Source: Schistosoma haematobium (lineage: Eukaryota; Platyhelminthes; Trematoda; Strigeidida; Schistosomatidae). From it: 64,000 nt of DNA. This document shows positions 44,546 through 55,400 of the stretch, in pieces. Both the position numbers and the translations under genes were made by a program. Each line of letters opens with the position of its first letter. Position 1 is the first letter of the stretch. The stretch spans positions 35,758,902-35,822,901 of the forward strand of contig NC_067199.1 of assembly GCF_000699445.3 (NCBI RefSeq), read 5' to 3'. Below the pieces are notes generated by a model. That model did not search any database, was not told where the DNA came from, and saw only the letters and a program-made list of their open reading frames with translations.

Positions 44546-45164
44546 ATAATAATATAATACTCATTGAGTGGATACGTTACGTAATAATTACATAATGACA
44601 TTTAAATTAACATTGTGTAATTTGAAGAAAGAGGATTATTAATATTAAAAGTAATTGTTAAATCAAGAAGTTGCTACGTTGCGTATTATATGAAAAAGAG
44701 AGAAGGAATAGAATTTTATAATGGATGGTCAATAGAATAGTAGTTACGTAAGAATCAAGAGATGAATGTTGAGGAGTTATAAAGTTCAAAAATAACAAAA
44801 GTAAAATTACAAAAAATTTTAGAGAAAAAAAAATCAAGTGGATGAAGTATGAAAAATACTTCTGTTGAAGGAAATCTTATACCGATGGCCAAGGCAGCGA
44901 AAGTGGTTCGTTCGTGACTTATGAGAAAAGAATATTCTAGGGTTTTATTTCTTCTTTCTAACATCCCTTTTAAATAAAGATAGTAACATGGAGTTACATT
45001 GGAGTTACTTGAAATTGAGTAAATTACATTGACAATGAATTGTAGAATGTATTTAGCAATAAGTGAAATTCGAGAATGATATTGAAATCAAATATGAAGT
45101 GGAAATTTTATAATCATTAATGAATAGTATGTTAAATTGTTAAAATCGATCAATCGAAAACCTT

Positions 45165-45475
45165 GTTAGGTAAGTTCACTTGGTATTGTTTGGCTTGTAT
45201 CTTCCCATTGAGGTTTAAGACTGCAATTGATCAGTCTCTTATTGACATATGTGCATCCTGTGGGTATTGCCTGGATATTGCCTTAATTCACAAGCTTTAT
45301 AAGCAAAGATGGATAGTGGCTAGCATCGGAATCCAGGACGCGCGTTTCGCCCTGTTGGGACTCGTCAGATGGATGTACCTGCATTTGAGGTGATGTACAC
45401 TCCGGGACTCGAACCCAGTGCCGTTCGCTTCAAACGTCATCGCTTTGTCCACTTAGCTACTGAGTCCACCGCTGG
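45165..45475 (-). mobile_element. SINE-2 (Sm-alpha-like), full length
   Basis: Minus-sense head (CTCAGTAGCTAAGTGGACAA, B box CTGGGTTCGAGTCCC), hammerhead 45328-45373 and tail to CAATGGGAAGATAC. Located in the intron between exons a and b, in the gene's sense. Confidence 0.88.
45328..45373 (-). ncRNA. SINE-2 hammerhead ribozyme, core intact, host-gene sense
   Basis: Stem I ATCCA(T)/(C)TGGAT with one basal mismatch, CTGACGA, shortened stem II GTCCCAACAGGGC, GAAA, CGCGCGTC. Confidence 0.78.
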
Positions 45476-45833
45476 GCACTATCGATCTTTGCTTATCATA
45501 ACATTGATTAATAAAGATCATCTTGTCATAAAATACTCCTATTAAATAATTACTGAGAAAATCATTCAACTTTATCAGGAAATTTCCTGACCTTGTATGA
45601 CCTTTAGTACAAATAATAGTGGGTTTGAAGATATAGATGAAGTGATTTACATAATTGCCTACCGTCACCTCATTGTATGATGAACTGGTATCTTGAATTT
45701 CTGATAGTCATTCACAGTGTTTAATAGATATCTGTGATTGTGTATAATGTAATTAAAAAGTGGCTTAATCTAGGTTGATTTAACTTAGGTTATGCAATTC
45801 AGAGGCTACATGAACATTGGTTCACATAAAATT

Positions 45834-46347
45834 TGTTATATCCCGATGTGAATAATGAATGGTAATTATTGGAATCTATTTCTGGTCTAATACTATACGT
45901 ATATTTTTATTGTATAGTTGTTAAATGACTAAACTATACATATTTGTGTTTCTCTCATTATGAGCTTTATTTTGATCTATGAACTATTATTATACGATTT
46001 ACCATTCTTGAATTATACCCTGTCTGTTGATTACTACCTCCCACATTCACAGCCACTTTTGGCTAAATCTTGTGCAAATGTTGTTTTACTATTTTATGGC
46101 ACGATGTGGTCTGTCTGGTTGGTATATAAACCCAATATGTTTGAAATAAATGATTCATATCGCAGAGGCTGAGATTTGTGTTCTGGATTTAACAGGCTGG
46201 GCTAAGCGGGAAGCAGGACCGATAAAGACTCTAGACTGCTCGTACAGATTTTATGTGTCATTGGACTGGTTGATAAATCACTGTTTTCTAGTTGGCGGTA
46301 TCATCACGTTATACATTAACAGGGCACACAGGACACAAGTTATAACA
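45834..46347 (+). mobile_element. Solo LTR, family LTR-B, intact ends
   Basis: 514 bp, TGTTATATCCCGATG..AAGTTATAACA (TG..CA with inverted ends TGTTATA/TATAACA), flanked by AAATT on both sides (45829-45833, 46348-46352). TATATAAACCC promoter-like box at about 46122. No internal coding region. Confidence 0.92.
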
Positions 46348-46519
46348 AAATTTATTCTAGCAGTATACTAAATTTAATGACTTAAGCTATTCGTGTATTG
46401 TTTTGAATACTTCAAATAAATAACGATTAATTTATCTGTTGTGACAATTTTGTTCGCTGACGAGCTCAATTCAAAAGTTACATTTGTTGTAAAAGTAACA
46501 ATAGTGTATGTTGAATTTT

Positions 46520-46795
46520 GAGCGAGACCACAATTTATGAACGAACCAATCAGATTTAGGATAACAGGTCTTGCATTTTGACTCAAAATTCATTTACCCA
46601 TTTGTCTAAATAGCATTCAAGCAGTTCATGATGAAAACTCTAAATGTAATTTCTAACTTTAACCATCAACTGTAAGTCATAATCCTTATTCTTCAAACTG
46701 CTTTATAACCCTCATTTAGCCTTAATATGTAGGTGAACATTCTCAAGTTCTCTTTAGCATCGCTCAAAGGTTGTCCATAAATTATAGTCTCACCA
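46520..46795. mobile_element. MITE copy 4
   Basis: Ends GCGAGACCACAATTTATG and CCATAAATTATAGTCTCAC; interior GATTTAGGATAACAGGTCTT as in copy 1, same orientation. Confidence 0.84.
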
Positions 46796-46894
46796 TCATT
46801 CAGAATTTCATGTTATAAGTTATATTTATCATTTTTAAGGATTTGTATTTCTCAACTGAAAATATTCTAAATTGAATCGAATTAGTGACTGTAA

Positions 46895-47060
46895 GCATGG
46901 TGACTATCATGACTTAGTAGCCTAATCGATAACTTACTGATATTTGGAATAATAGCTACTAGGTTTGAATCTTTGTGTAAACATTAATACCTTAGGAAAC
47001 AGGTATTTATGGTTTAGTTCTATTTAACAGGATGAATTTCACTGTAAAACATTATCTATA
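46895..47060 (+). mobile_element. SINE-2-like relic
   Basis: GACTATCATGACTTAGTAGC, ATCGATAACTTACTGA, TAGGTTTGAATC. No hammerhead left. Confidence 0.5.
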
Positions 47061-47339
47061 AAGACTTAATTTATAGTAAAATATTTAGATAATTTACATT
47101 TAATCATCCACTGGTTGAATTGATTTATGAATATCTGAAAGAACTAGATTTAATACGTTCAAACTATGTATATCCTTAAAGTATTTAATTCAATCCAAAT
47201 TACACAACTGGCTCTACAAATTCCTACTACTGCTCAGTCAGTATATGAAAGGAAATTCTTAACTTTGCTTATTTACAGCATGTTTCTCTTAACAGACATA
47301 GTTAAAGTTAAAACGAAAACGTAGAAACAGATTATTCAC

Positions 47340-47717
47340 TGTTGGGGTGATCCAGAAAATTGCTTGCAAAAGACAAGCAAGCATCAGGAAACACTGAGAA
47401 GCGTTCCATCCAATCAGCGTTCACTTGAAGTCATGGCCAAAAATATCAAGGAAACGAACCGTCACATGCAGAGGCTCTGATTAGCTGGCTGCTACACTGC
47501 TACTATGTTTAGTAGCACTCCAGAATCTTCTACCAACCCAAGGACATTTAAAATATAAAAACCCTATGTTTTCTTTATTAAAATGAACCTTGGAGTAAAC
47601 TACTCCTCGCATACTTTGAGTCTTCTTTCTCGTGTTCAGGTCGCTGTATAGTTCTAGCTTGGGGGTTACAAAATAGCCTAGGAGACGAATATAGCGTTCA
47701 ATCCGCAAGACTTATCA
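47340..47717 (+). mobile_element. Solo LTR, family LTR-A, intact ends
   Basis: 378 bp from TGTTGGGGTGATCC to CTTATCA, flanked by TTCAC (47335-47339, 47718-47722). Has ATATAAAAACCC promoter-like box and AATGAACCTTGGAGTAAAC. It lies about 245 bp downstream of exon a in the intron. Confidence 0.92.
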
Positions 47718-47961
47718 TTCACCTAAATAGGATAATCATTCAAAACTAAACTTCCTACTCTTACTATCAACATACACACTGGTTGGTTGAATATTATAGT
47801 ATGTACTGATACAATATGTATTAACTCTTGTCTATTGTAGTACCCTTGTAAAATAATATACTACTTTGCTTTAATTAAATTGATTTTCATAAACTTAAAT
47901 AGAATTAAGTTATTTATTCTATCAATTTTGAACATCATCAAAAGTTTCAATAATATGATAC

Positions 47962-48142
47962 CTGGTAAGAAGATTATTCAATGGTAATGATGTAGTTCGA
48001 GGCTTATTTTTGTACAATGTAGTCGAGTCACTTATCTCGGAAGCTTTTCTTACTCGACTTATTCTTCTGGGTGTTTCAGTGATGCAATCCCCTTTATTTG
48101 AATGATCCATTTGACTAAATTTTTCATTGATCAAACTCTCAC
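47962..48142 (-). CDS. Exon a: degenerate EF-hand-like exon, most 5' exon seen
   Basis: 181 bases, acceptor TTGAACAAG and donor GTATCATA, phase 1 in and 2 out, joining exon b as LLT-S-SFLQ. It opens ESLINEKFSQMDHSNKGDCI, continues TETPRRISRVRKASE, and ends TTSLPLNNLLT. FSQMDHSNKGDCI resembles the end of an EF-hand entering helix plus the first half of a calcium loop (D-x-S-x-K-G), but position 12 lacks the acidic residue, so calcium binding is unlikely here. The basic serine-rich middle may be a linker. The incoming phase means at least one more 5' exon exists; I did not find it between 48.2 and 64 kb. The acceptor tract is only moderately pyrimidine-rich. Confidence 0.62.
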
Positions 48143-48354
48143 CTTGTTCAAAATTGATGTAAAAAAGGAAGAAACAAAAGAATGATTTAACAAAAACATA
48201 ATTAGTAATGAATAATTTCAATGTGTAACAATGACATAATCTTAGTAGTAGCAGCAAGACTTTTTTCAATGAAAAATACACGGAGAACGATTAGTTAAGT
48301 CAATTAGTACAAACTCTGAAAAATAAGAAACCCTAAATGAACTATTGCTTTTAG

Positions 48355-48785
48355 TAGTTGAGATCATGAGTTCATTGAAACTAGACTAACATGGAAGCAC
48401 TGGACGGCCGTCTCGTCCCACTGTGGGACTCCTCAGCAGTGTGCACTCACGATCCCGCCTTACGAGATTTGAACCCAGGATCTATTGGTCTCGCGCGCGA
48501 ACACTTAAACTCCAGACCACTAAGCCGGCATCCACCGGTGTTAATGTCCAACTTCAACTAATCCACGAAATTGAGCAATACATTCACCATTATCTTCAGT
48601 GAGTGACTGATAGGTCTTGGGTTCGAATCTCGCAAGGCGAGATCGTAGGTGCGCACCGCTGAGGAGTCTCACAGTAGGGCGAGACGTCTGTACAGTGCTT
48701 CCAGGTTTTCCATGGTAGTCTAGCTTCAATTGCCTCATGATCTCAACTATTAAAATTACTATAATATCCACAAAACCCCTTCTGA
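48355..48785. mobile_element. SINE-1 inverted pair
   Basis: Minus-sense copy (hammerhead about 48383-48440, GAGA core; head; leader) joined at CTTCAGTGAGTGACTGATAG to a plus-sense head, hammerhead (GAGA, CTGAGGA) and tail ending AATATCCACAAAACCCC. Confidence 0.84.
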
Positions 48786-49114
48786 ATTATTGCCTATTGA
48801 ATAATGTCATCTCTTGCTGGAATAAAAGTAGACTGATTTACTTATGAAAAAGATTACCACATATAATTATTAAAGAACATTTATTTTGTCATTATAAAAT
48901 AAACGAATTCAGTATATTAGCTTTATAATCATATCATTAAGTGAAAATATGTAGTTATATGATGACTATCTGTTGTATATTAAGCTTCTTAATTTATTTG
49001 ATGAATGTACGGGAAAGATACTAAGTATCAGAAAGTGGATAAGATTATATACAAACCATGAAATATTAGTTTTGAACTAATCTAGTATCTAGACTATAAT
49101 CAAAATTTAATCTC

Positions 49115-49315
49115 ACAGATTGAAATCATGAGTCAGTTGAAGCTAGATCACCATGGGAAACCTGGAAGCACTGGACGGCCGTTTCGTCCTATTGTGAGAC
49201 TCCTCAGCAGTGCGCATCCACGATCCCGCACCCCGCGGGACTCGAACCGAGGACCTATGACTCATGATTTCAATCTGTGAAATTTCTAAAATCCCCACAA
49301 ACCGCTTCTGACAAA
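49115..49315. mobile_element. SINE-1 with inverted 5' part
   Basis: Minus-sense tail, hammerhead and B box up to GAACCGAGGACCTA, then a plus-sense tail end TGACTCATGATTTCAATCTG..CCCCACAAACCGCTTC. Confidence 0.85.
49168..49215 (-). ncRNA. SINE-1 hammerhead ribozyme, core intact
   Basis: Stem I GCGCACTG/CAGTGCTT, CTGAGGA, GTCTCACAATAGGAC, GAAA, CGGCCGTC. Among the best preserved. Confidence 0.84.
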
Positions 49316-49419
49316 ATTTAATCTTTTAACCCTAATAAAAGTGGGGATAGTAGCTAAAAAAGATACAAATTAGTAAGTTAAGTAGCAATAATAATGTTGT
49401 CATAGTAAAACAACTATTG

Positions 49420-50095
49420 AAAACCAAGATGCACTGGATAGCTGTTTCATTCTATTATAGAATTGTTTGATCCTAAAAGGAATTGGGCTCAGAAACTTTA
49501 GGTCATGCGGTGAGCGCTTAACCTTCAGACTGATGAACCAACATCCATTAGTTTACACATATAACTTCTATCGCTTTGCAATACTGTTCAACCATATCCA
49601 AATTTCGTTGGTAAATAAGTGTCCCGCATTCGACATACTTGAACTCCACTGGTCACAGCTTCCTATTTTTCAATGGCTAGCTGAGGTCAGTCAAAACCCT
49701 CTTTACTATGAATTATCATATACTCACTAGTAACTAACTTGAATGGTCAATTTCCAGAGTTTTAACGAGTAGCCTTAAATATTGAAGTTCTAACATATTG
49801 AATGTGAGGCAGTTACCCACATATTGGAATTTTAAGATAATCGAGAAGTACTGCGAATCGATAGAATTTATTTATATTGAACCATTGTGTTTTGGTTCGG
49901 TGACCCCAAGTTAAACGGTCGTCGCTGGATCTGAAGGTATTGGGTCTAATTACTGGTGGGTTTTCAAATGTATTCGATAAAGAGTTCTATTCTAGAACAA
50001 AACACCTATCCGATGCCTCGCAATATTCAATATTTATCAAATTAAATTCAGTCCATAAAGATAACTGTCGAAATCAAAAATCTCTATGAAACCCT
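49420..50095. mobile_element. Two old SINE-1 relics
   Basis: A minus-sense copy (49420-49745; TGCACTGGATAGCTGTTTC, GAGCGCTTAACCTTC, TCACTAGTAACTAACTTG) and a plus-sense one (49860-50095; GTTAAACGGTCGTCG, TAGAACAAAACACCTATCC). Both lack a readable hammerhead. Confidence 0.6.
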
Positions 50096-50384
50096 TCATA
50101 TTGATAACAATTTTACATTTGCTGATGACTCGTCTTTGCTATCTGGACTGATGGAGCATTAAACTAAAAATAATTTACCGAGAAAATAAAGCCTCTTATA
50201 ATGATCGTTTAACTATGTGCATACTAAAAATATAAACCTATATATTCTCAGAACACCGGGTAGATCCATTTATTACAACATATCAATTCATTATGTAAAT
50301 ATCAACTAAATTTACCTCTAAGTGCTCAGTTAATCTATGTTGCTTCGATTAATCTTAATCTAAATAAATTAAAACACAACATAT

Positions 50385-50875
50385 ATTTACTTGGTGTTGT
50401 TTACTTATATCTTCTGATTGTTATTCATGACTGCAACTGATCAGTCTCATGTTGGCATATGTGCATCCTCTGGGTATTGCCTCGATATTGCCTTAATTCA
50501 CAAGCTTTATAAACAAAGATGGATAGTGGCTAGCAGTGAAATTCAGGAAGCGCATTTCGTCCTATTTGGGACTCGTCAGATGGATGTACCTGCATCCCGA
50601 AGTTGATATTCACTCTGGAACTCGAAGCTTGTGACTTCAGGCAATATTGAGGCAGTCCTCACAGGATGCACATATGTTAACAAGAGACTGATCAATTACA
50701 GTCCTAAAGAACAGTGGGAAGATACAAGTAAACAACACCAAGTGAATATAACTTCACCCCATTGTACAAGCAATTGACTATCATGACTCTGTAGTAAAGT
50801 AGATAACGCGATGTCGTTTGGGACGAACAGGACTGGGTTTAAGTCCCAGATTGAACATCAACTTGGGTGTATATA
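50385..50875. mobile_element. SINE-2 pair: minus-sense hammerhead half, plus-sense tail and head
   Basis: 50385-50625 is a minus-sense tail plus hammerhead (50541-50587). At CTCGAAGCTTGTGACTTC it switches to a plus-sense tail that runs straight into a new head (AAAGTAGATAACGCGATG, GGGTTTAAGTCCC), showing head-to-tail joining of units. Confidence 0.84.
50541..50587 (-). ncRNA. SINE-2 hammerhead ribozyme, core intact
   Basis: CTGACGA, GTCCCAAATAGGAC, GAAA, TGCGCTTC with UUC triplet. Stem I has mismatches at its base. Confidence 0.7.
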
Positions 50876-50899
50876 TATACATAGTTTCTATCACCAACT

Positions 50900-52575
50900 T
50901 ATATTAACTAATAAACGGTTTGAAAATTTAAAGGAGTAGTGAGGTAAGTGTTTCCGAGTAATACACTCAAATCGAATGAAGCATCTACTTACTACCCTGT
51001 ATTTTCCAAAGTTGTTTCATTACAAAAACTGATTCTAAACTAAACAATCCATTGAAATTCTTTTTATTTTTGTATAAGTTTGTTTTAAATAAATAAACTA
51101 ATAACGATTCTGTAAGATACAGTAATCTGATACTGTTCTTTTCAACATTTTCATAAGAAATCTAGGATAATACTCTTATCTAAAACGTATATATATATAT
51201 ATATACTACTCATAAGTAATATAGAATTGTGGAATAATAAGTATACTATCTATTTCCATTTTATTCAGTTAGATGCAATTTCAAGTAACTTGAAATAGTC
51301 AGCGCTTAAGTATAACAGACTATACAATGGTGTCTAGCTTCTAACATCTTAAAGATTTGGATGTAAATCACACATCCAAGAAACCCAAGTTAAAAAGTGT
51401 GGGGGAGAACTATTCGTATGTTTCTACTATCATATTGTACATTAAAAGTTAAGTCATTTATTCATATACAATAATGGATTTGATAAACACGCAGATTCCA
51501 TAAAGAACTGAAATGTTCTCGAACTTGAGATATAATTACAAATAAACTAATCAATGAATTAATTTTATAAATAGTCAGTTTTAATGATGGGGATGTTTTT
51601 GTGAAGAGTAATTAGGGTAGTTAGATAAATCACTCAGTCAGCACAACTTAGGACCAGGCACATATATGCATCGATCCAAGTTGCCACACTTCATTAGCAC
51701 AACAATATGAACACCAAATTCATAGAAGTAGTTACTCCAATGTATAAAAGAAAGATTGTGCATAAGGATATAATACAGGAAGAAAGAATTAGTTGGTAGA
51801 AAGAAAGATATAAAGTAATTTTAATCTCATTGATTAAGGAAAAACAAAGAGTGTATACACCTACGCCACTGTGATCGATTTTGAGCTATGTCACCCAGAG
51901 TACCCAACCATTGGTTACGATAGTCACTAGGACCCCCAACCAAATAGTCTATATCTACCAACATGGCTCAAATTAGAAGTTAGTGACTTCAAGCACTGAT
52001 GCCACGTTTTGGTTTAGCCGTCCATAACTTTCTTCCATCCGTCTCTAACACTAGTCAGAAATTGAGAATATTTAAACAACTTTCAAATGAATGGAGTTAA
52101 TCGATATCAAGATCAAGGCTTTCCTTTGAATAGATTTTCAGTTATTCGTGTTTGTATTTATTGAGAGATGATAATTTTATGCAGATTTATTAGTTTAGTA
52201 AGTTTTTAATCTAATATTCTGTGTACATTGTAACAGCTTTATACTGATAACTATATCTTTAGGATACCTGAATACGTGTACACATTAACCCCTGGTTTTT
52301 AACTCTGAGCTCTGATTGATTTTTATCAGTACAGAAGCCACCCGTTCCAAGTATTAATTTATTCAACCTCAATAAGATATTGTAAATTTTAGCGATAGAA
52401 CTCGATCAGCAATCAAGACTATAAAACGAAACGTTGATTGCTTTTTAGTAGTTGATAATCAGGTTTAACCCAGCTCAACAGAATATATTACCCTGAATAA
52501 ATAAATAAAAGGCTCTCGACTGTAGTGATGATTAATATGGTTCCATAAACTCGGGAGATTCATGAAAACTAAATA
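50900..52575. other. No feature seen
   Basis: AT-rich unique-looking sequence apart from the TA run. The segment 52410-52440 (ATAAAACGAAACGTTGATTG) has hammerhead-like 3' words but no matching core. Confidence 0.4.
51186..51206. repeat. (TA)n microsatellite
   Basis: Ten TA units. Confidence 0.9.
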
Positions 52576-52581
52576 CTTGGA

Positions 52582-52851
52582 TCATTATATGTGAAAATTA
52601 TATTTGAAATATTCTCAGCGATTGAAATTTAACTAATTCCAACGTTTCGTCCAGCTAACTTGTCTGGACTTCTTCAGGGTAATAATCAAAATCAAAATTA
52701 TCAAAGAAATATATAGCTATATATTTCTTTGATAATTTTGATTTTGATTATTACCCTGAAGAAGTCCAGACAAGTTAGCTGGACGAAACGTTGGAATTAG
52801 TTAAATTTCAATCGCTGAGAATATTTCAAATATAATTTTCACATATAATGA
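52582..52851. repeat. Perfect 270-bp palindrome with a hammerhead-like motif per arm
   Basis: Bases 52582-52716 are the exact reverse complement of 52717-52851, with no spacer (centre ATATAG|CTATAT). Each arm holds CTGAAGA-A-GTCCAG..CTGGAC-GAAA-CGTT. The sequence type agrees with a PLE terminal repeat. Confidence 0.93.
52748..52800 (+). ncRNA. PLE-type hammerhead-like motif (right arm)
   Basis: CTGAAGA at 52756, one extra A, stem II GTCCAG/CTGGAC (six pairs), GAAA, minimal stem III, GTT triplet, and partial stem I ATTACC/GGAATTAG. The mirror copy lies at 52633-52685 on the minus strand. Confidence 0.65.
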
Positions 52852-52859
52852 CTTCTCTA

Positions 52860-53880
52860 TACTCGGCGCTCAATTACTGTCAAACTATTCGTTCTAATCT
52901 TGACGAATATTCGTATAAATACTTGGATGTTTACACAACAATAGATTCCAAGATTAACTTCCAGTTGATGGTTCGTTGTGTACTGTTCACTTAATAATTA
53001 TCTATTTGTTATTTCTGCTAATACAGCTGGCTTATGCAGTTCAAAACACTTTAAAAACTGCATTTATTAAGAAATATCATCAAACTAATTTTTAAAAAGA
53101 CCCAATAAAGAAGACGGAATACATTAGCTAGGAGTCAAGCTGAGTTCATCAATAAAGTTTATCAAGTTATCATTAGATATTTCAGACATCATGTTAAGAA
53201 TCTCCTTTAATTTTCTCTAGATAATCACTCATTTGTAAATGAAACCGGTAGCATATCTTATTAAAGAAATTATTTGCCTTGAAAGCCATTGACATCAACT
53301 TTATCTACTAATATGAATGATGGTTAGTCAATTATGATACAGATCATATTAAAATAATAACCACTTTGGTTATCTGGTTAGTCACTGATTATATATAGGT
53401 TCAATAGTATCCTAGACTATATCTGAATGATCACAGAATGGTAAAATTCCTGAAATGACCACCTATAACTATACTTCAAGTAACTGACTTTACACTACTA
53501 TTAATTAAACAGAAACTAAACAAGACATTGTTAAAGCATATACATAGTGTTTATGATGACTATTTTCGTCATTTTAAAGTATTATGTGACTTCGTCTAAG
53601 GCAAATATAGATAAGGTAATTAACTCCTAATGATAAGTTGAACAAATAACTTACATTATTTAAAGTTTCTTACTAGAATACACAACTTGAAGAAGACTCT
53701 CATCTTATTTACCTGGGAAAAAAAATTCACTTTATCAATATTTAGAATTCACCATTTTATTTTAATATGAACCAATGAAGGTGTTTTTGCTCATTATTAT
53801 CATTTATATAGTGAATGTTATTCTTCATGATCCTACAGTATGATAATGAAACATACTGATAAAGTATTGGATTTTTTGTC
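52860..53880. other. No feature seen
   Basis: AT-rich, no recognised repeat or coding segment. Confidence 0.4.
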
Positions 53881-53904
53881 CAGTCTAATTCAATACTTAA
53901 ATTT

Positions 53905-53949
53905 CACAATTGATTGATCACTGGGTGGTGATCAATGTCATGCTTGTCT
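53905..53949 (-). mobile_element. 45-bp SINE-3 3' end between 23-bp direct repeats
   Basis: The insert is the terminal 45 bp of SINE-3 (minus sense, ending CAATCAATTGTG). Identical 23-bp direct repeats flank it at 53882-53904 and 53950-53972. An extremely short, young insertion. Confidence 0.88.
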
Positions 53950-54599
53950 AGTCTAATTCAATACTTAAATTTGTTTTGGATGTAATAAAATAAGAGATGA
54001 TACTCACAGTCTAATCTAAATAAACATCCACATCAAAAATAAGGAATCTGAAGGGTATGTTTACTATTTAATTCATGTAATAAGCAATTAGTTTGAATGA
54101 AATAAGGATTAACTACATTTCTCCATGAATATAAAAAGGTGGTCTATAGTTTTCCAACTTATATTATTTGTAATACAAAACAAATGTTCCGATACTTGTC
54201 AAATGGGAAATTTGTGAGTTGCATTCCTTGTTGTCATGAAACAATAACTGAGTTCTTAAACAATTAAAAAGGATATAAAAAATCAGTTAATGTTATCGTT
54301 CAAGCTTTCTTTCAATGTAAAGTAACTACTAAGCAAGCAAAGCTGTGACATAACAGAGAATTTTAAATATTATGAATATGTCAATCAAGAAGGTAATTAA
54401 TTTTTATGGAATGAACTAATAATCCGTGTTTACTGAATGTGTCATAATGTTCAATGTTCGTAACTAGAATCGCTGACTGGAAAACAAGCTATGTTACCAA
54501 ACAATGTTACCAATTCAAACATATATCATTGATTATAGGGAAATATTAAAATTAACAAGCTAAAACCAATTGGTTATTAAATTTAGATAATAATGAGGA

Positions 54600-54860
54600 A
54601 GAAGTTTTGTGGATATTATAGTAATTTAATAGTTGAATTCATGAATCGATTGAAGCTAGACCATAATAAAAAAATGGAAGCACCGGATGGCCGTTTCGTC
54701 CTAGTAGTATGAAACTCCTCAGCAGTACGCGTACATGATCTCACACACAGGACCTTCGGTCTCGCTCGCGAACGCTTAACCTGTAGAACACTGAGCCATT
54801 AAGCATCCAACAGTGTTAATGTCTAACTTCAACCAATCCACAAAATTACTCCACCGTTAA
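54600..54860 (-). mobile_element. SINE-1 with intact hammerhead
   Basis: Minus-sense head (CTCAGTGTTCTACAGGTTAA), hammerhead 54680-54729 and tail to TATAATATCCACAAAAC. The B box is lost. Confidence 0.85.
54680..54729 (-). ncRNA. SINE-1 hammerhead ribozyme with compensated stem I
   Basis: CTGAGGA, stem II GTTTC..TAGGAC, GAAA, CGGCCATC. Stem I is GTACTG/CGGTGC: changes on both strands keep six pairs (two G-U). Confidence 0.78.
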
Positions 54861-55249
54861 TTTGTTTTCTCGAATAACCCAAAAACATTTAATTAAACAG
54901 TTTTCTATTAACTAGTACAGACAACTAAGAGCTTAGGATAAGTAATGCATTTTTGTACAAGAACAAAACAAACCCATAATTGATTGTTTTTTCTCTTTAA
55001 AAAATATTTGTAACTTATATCCTACAGAAAAGTGTAGCAAATTTTTCTAAATGTCATATTTTGAAGAAGAAGAAGAAAAAAAGTGTGAATATTTGAAGCA
55101 GTAAAGTAATATTATGCCATAAACGTACATTGTGTTATTGACAATATACTACTTTCATCAAAGAGAATCAAGTACTAGAATACAATCATTACAATGAAAT
55201 GAATGATACTTGAGAAAAACAAAAACTCAGTTATCTATAGTGCACTACA

Positions 55250-55400
55250 TTAGATGGTGGTTGGAGGTAGTCGACAGGAAACCCTGGACCCGGGTTTCGT
55301 GCTACTTGGCACTCGTCAGCAATGCGTGCCTGTAATCTTGAGGGGACTGGTGCTCCCTGACGGATTCGATCCCACCACCCAGTGGTCAATCAATTGTGAT
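55250..55400 (+). mobile_element. SINE-3 with inverted 5' part and short tail
   Basis: Minus-sense hammerhead (55277-55325) and B-box region, then at GATCCCACCACCCAGTG a plus-sense tail end (GTCAATCAATTGTGA). Confidence 0.84.
55277..55325 (-). ncRNA. SINE-3 hammerhead ribozyme, core intact
   Basis: CTGACGA, GTGCCAAGTAGCAC, GAAA, CCCGGGTC. Stem I has one mismatch. Confidence 0.82.
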
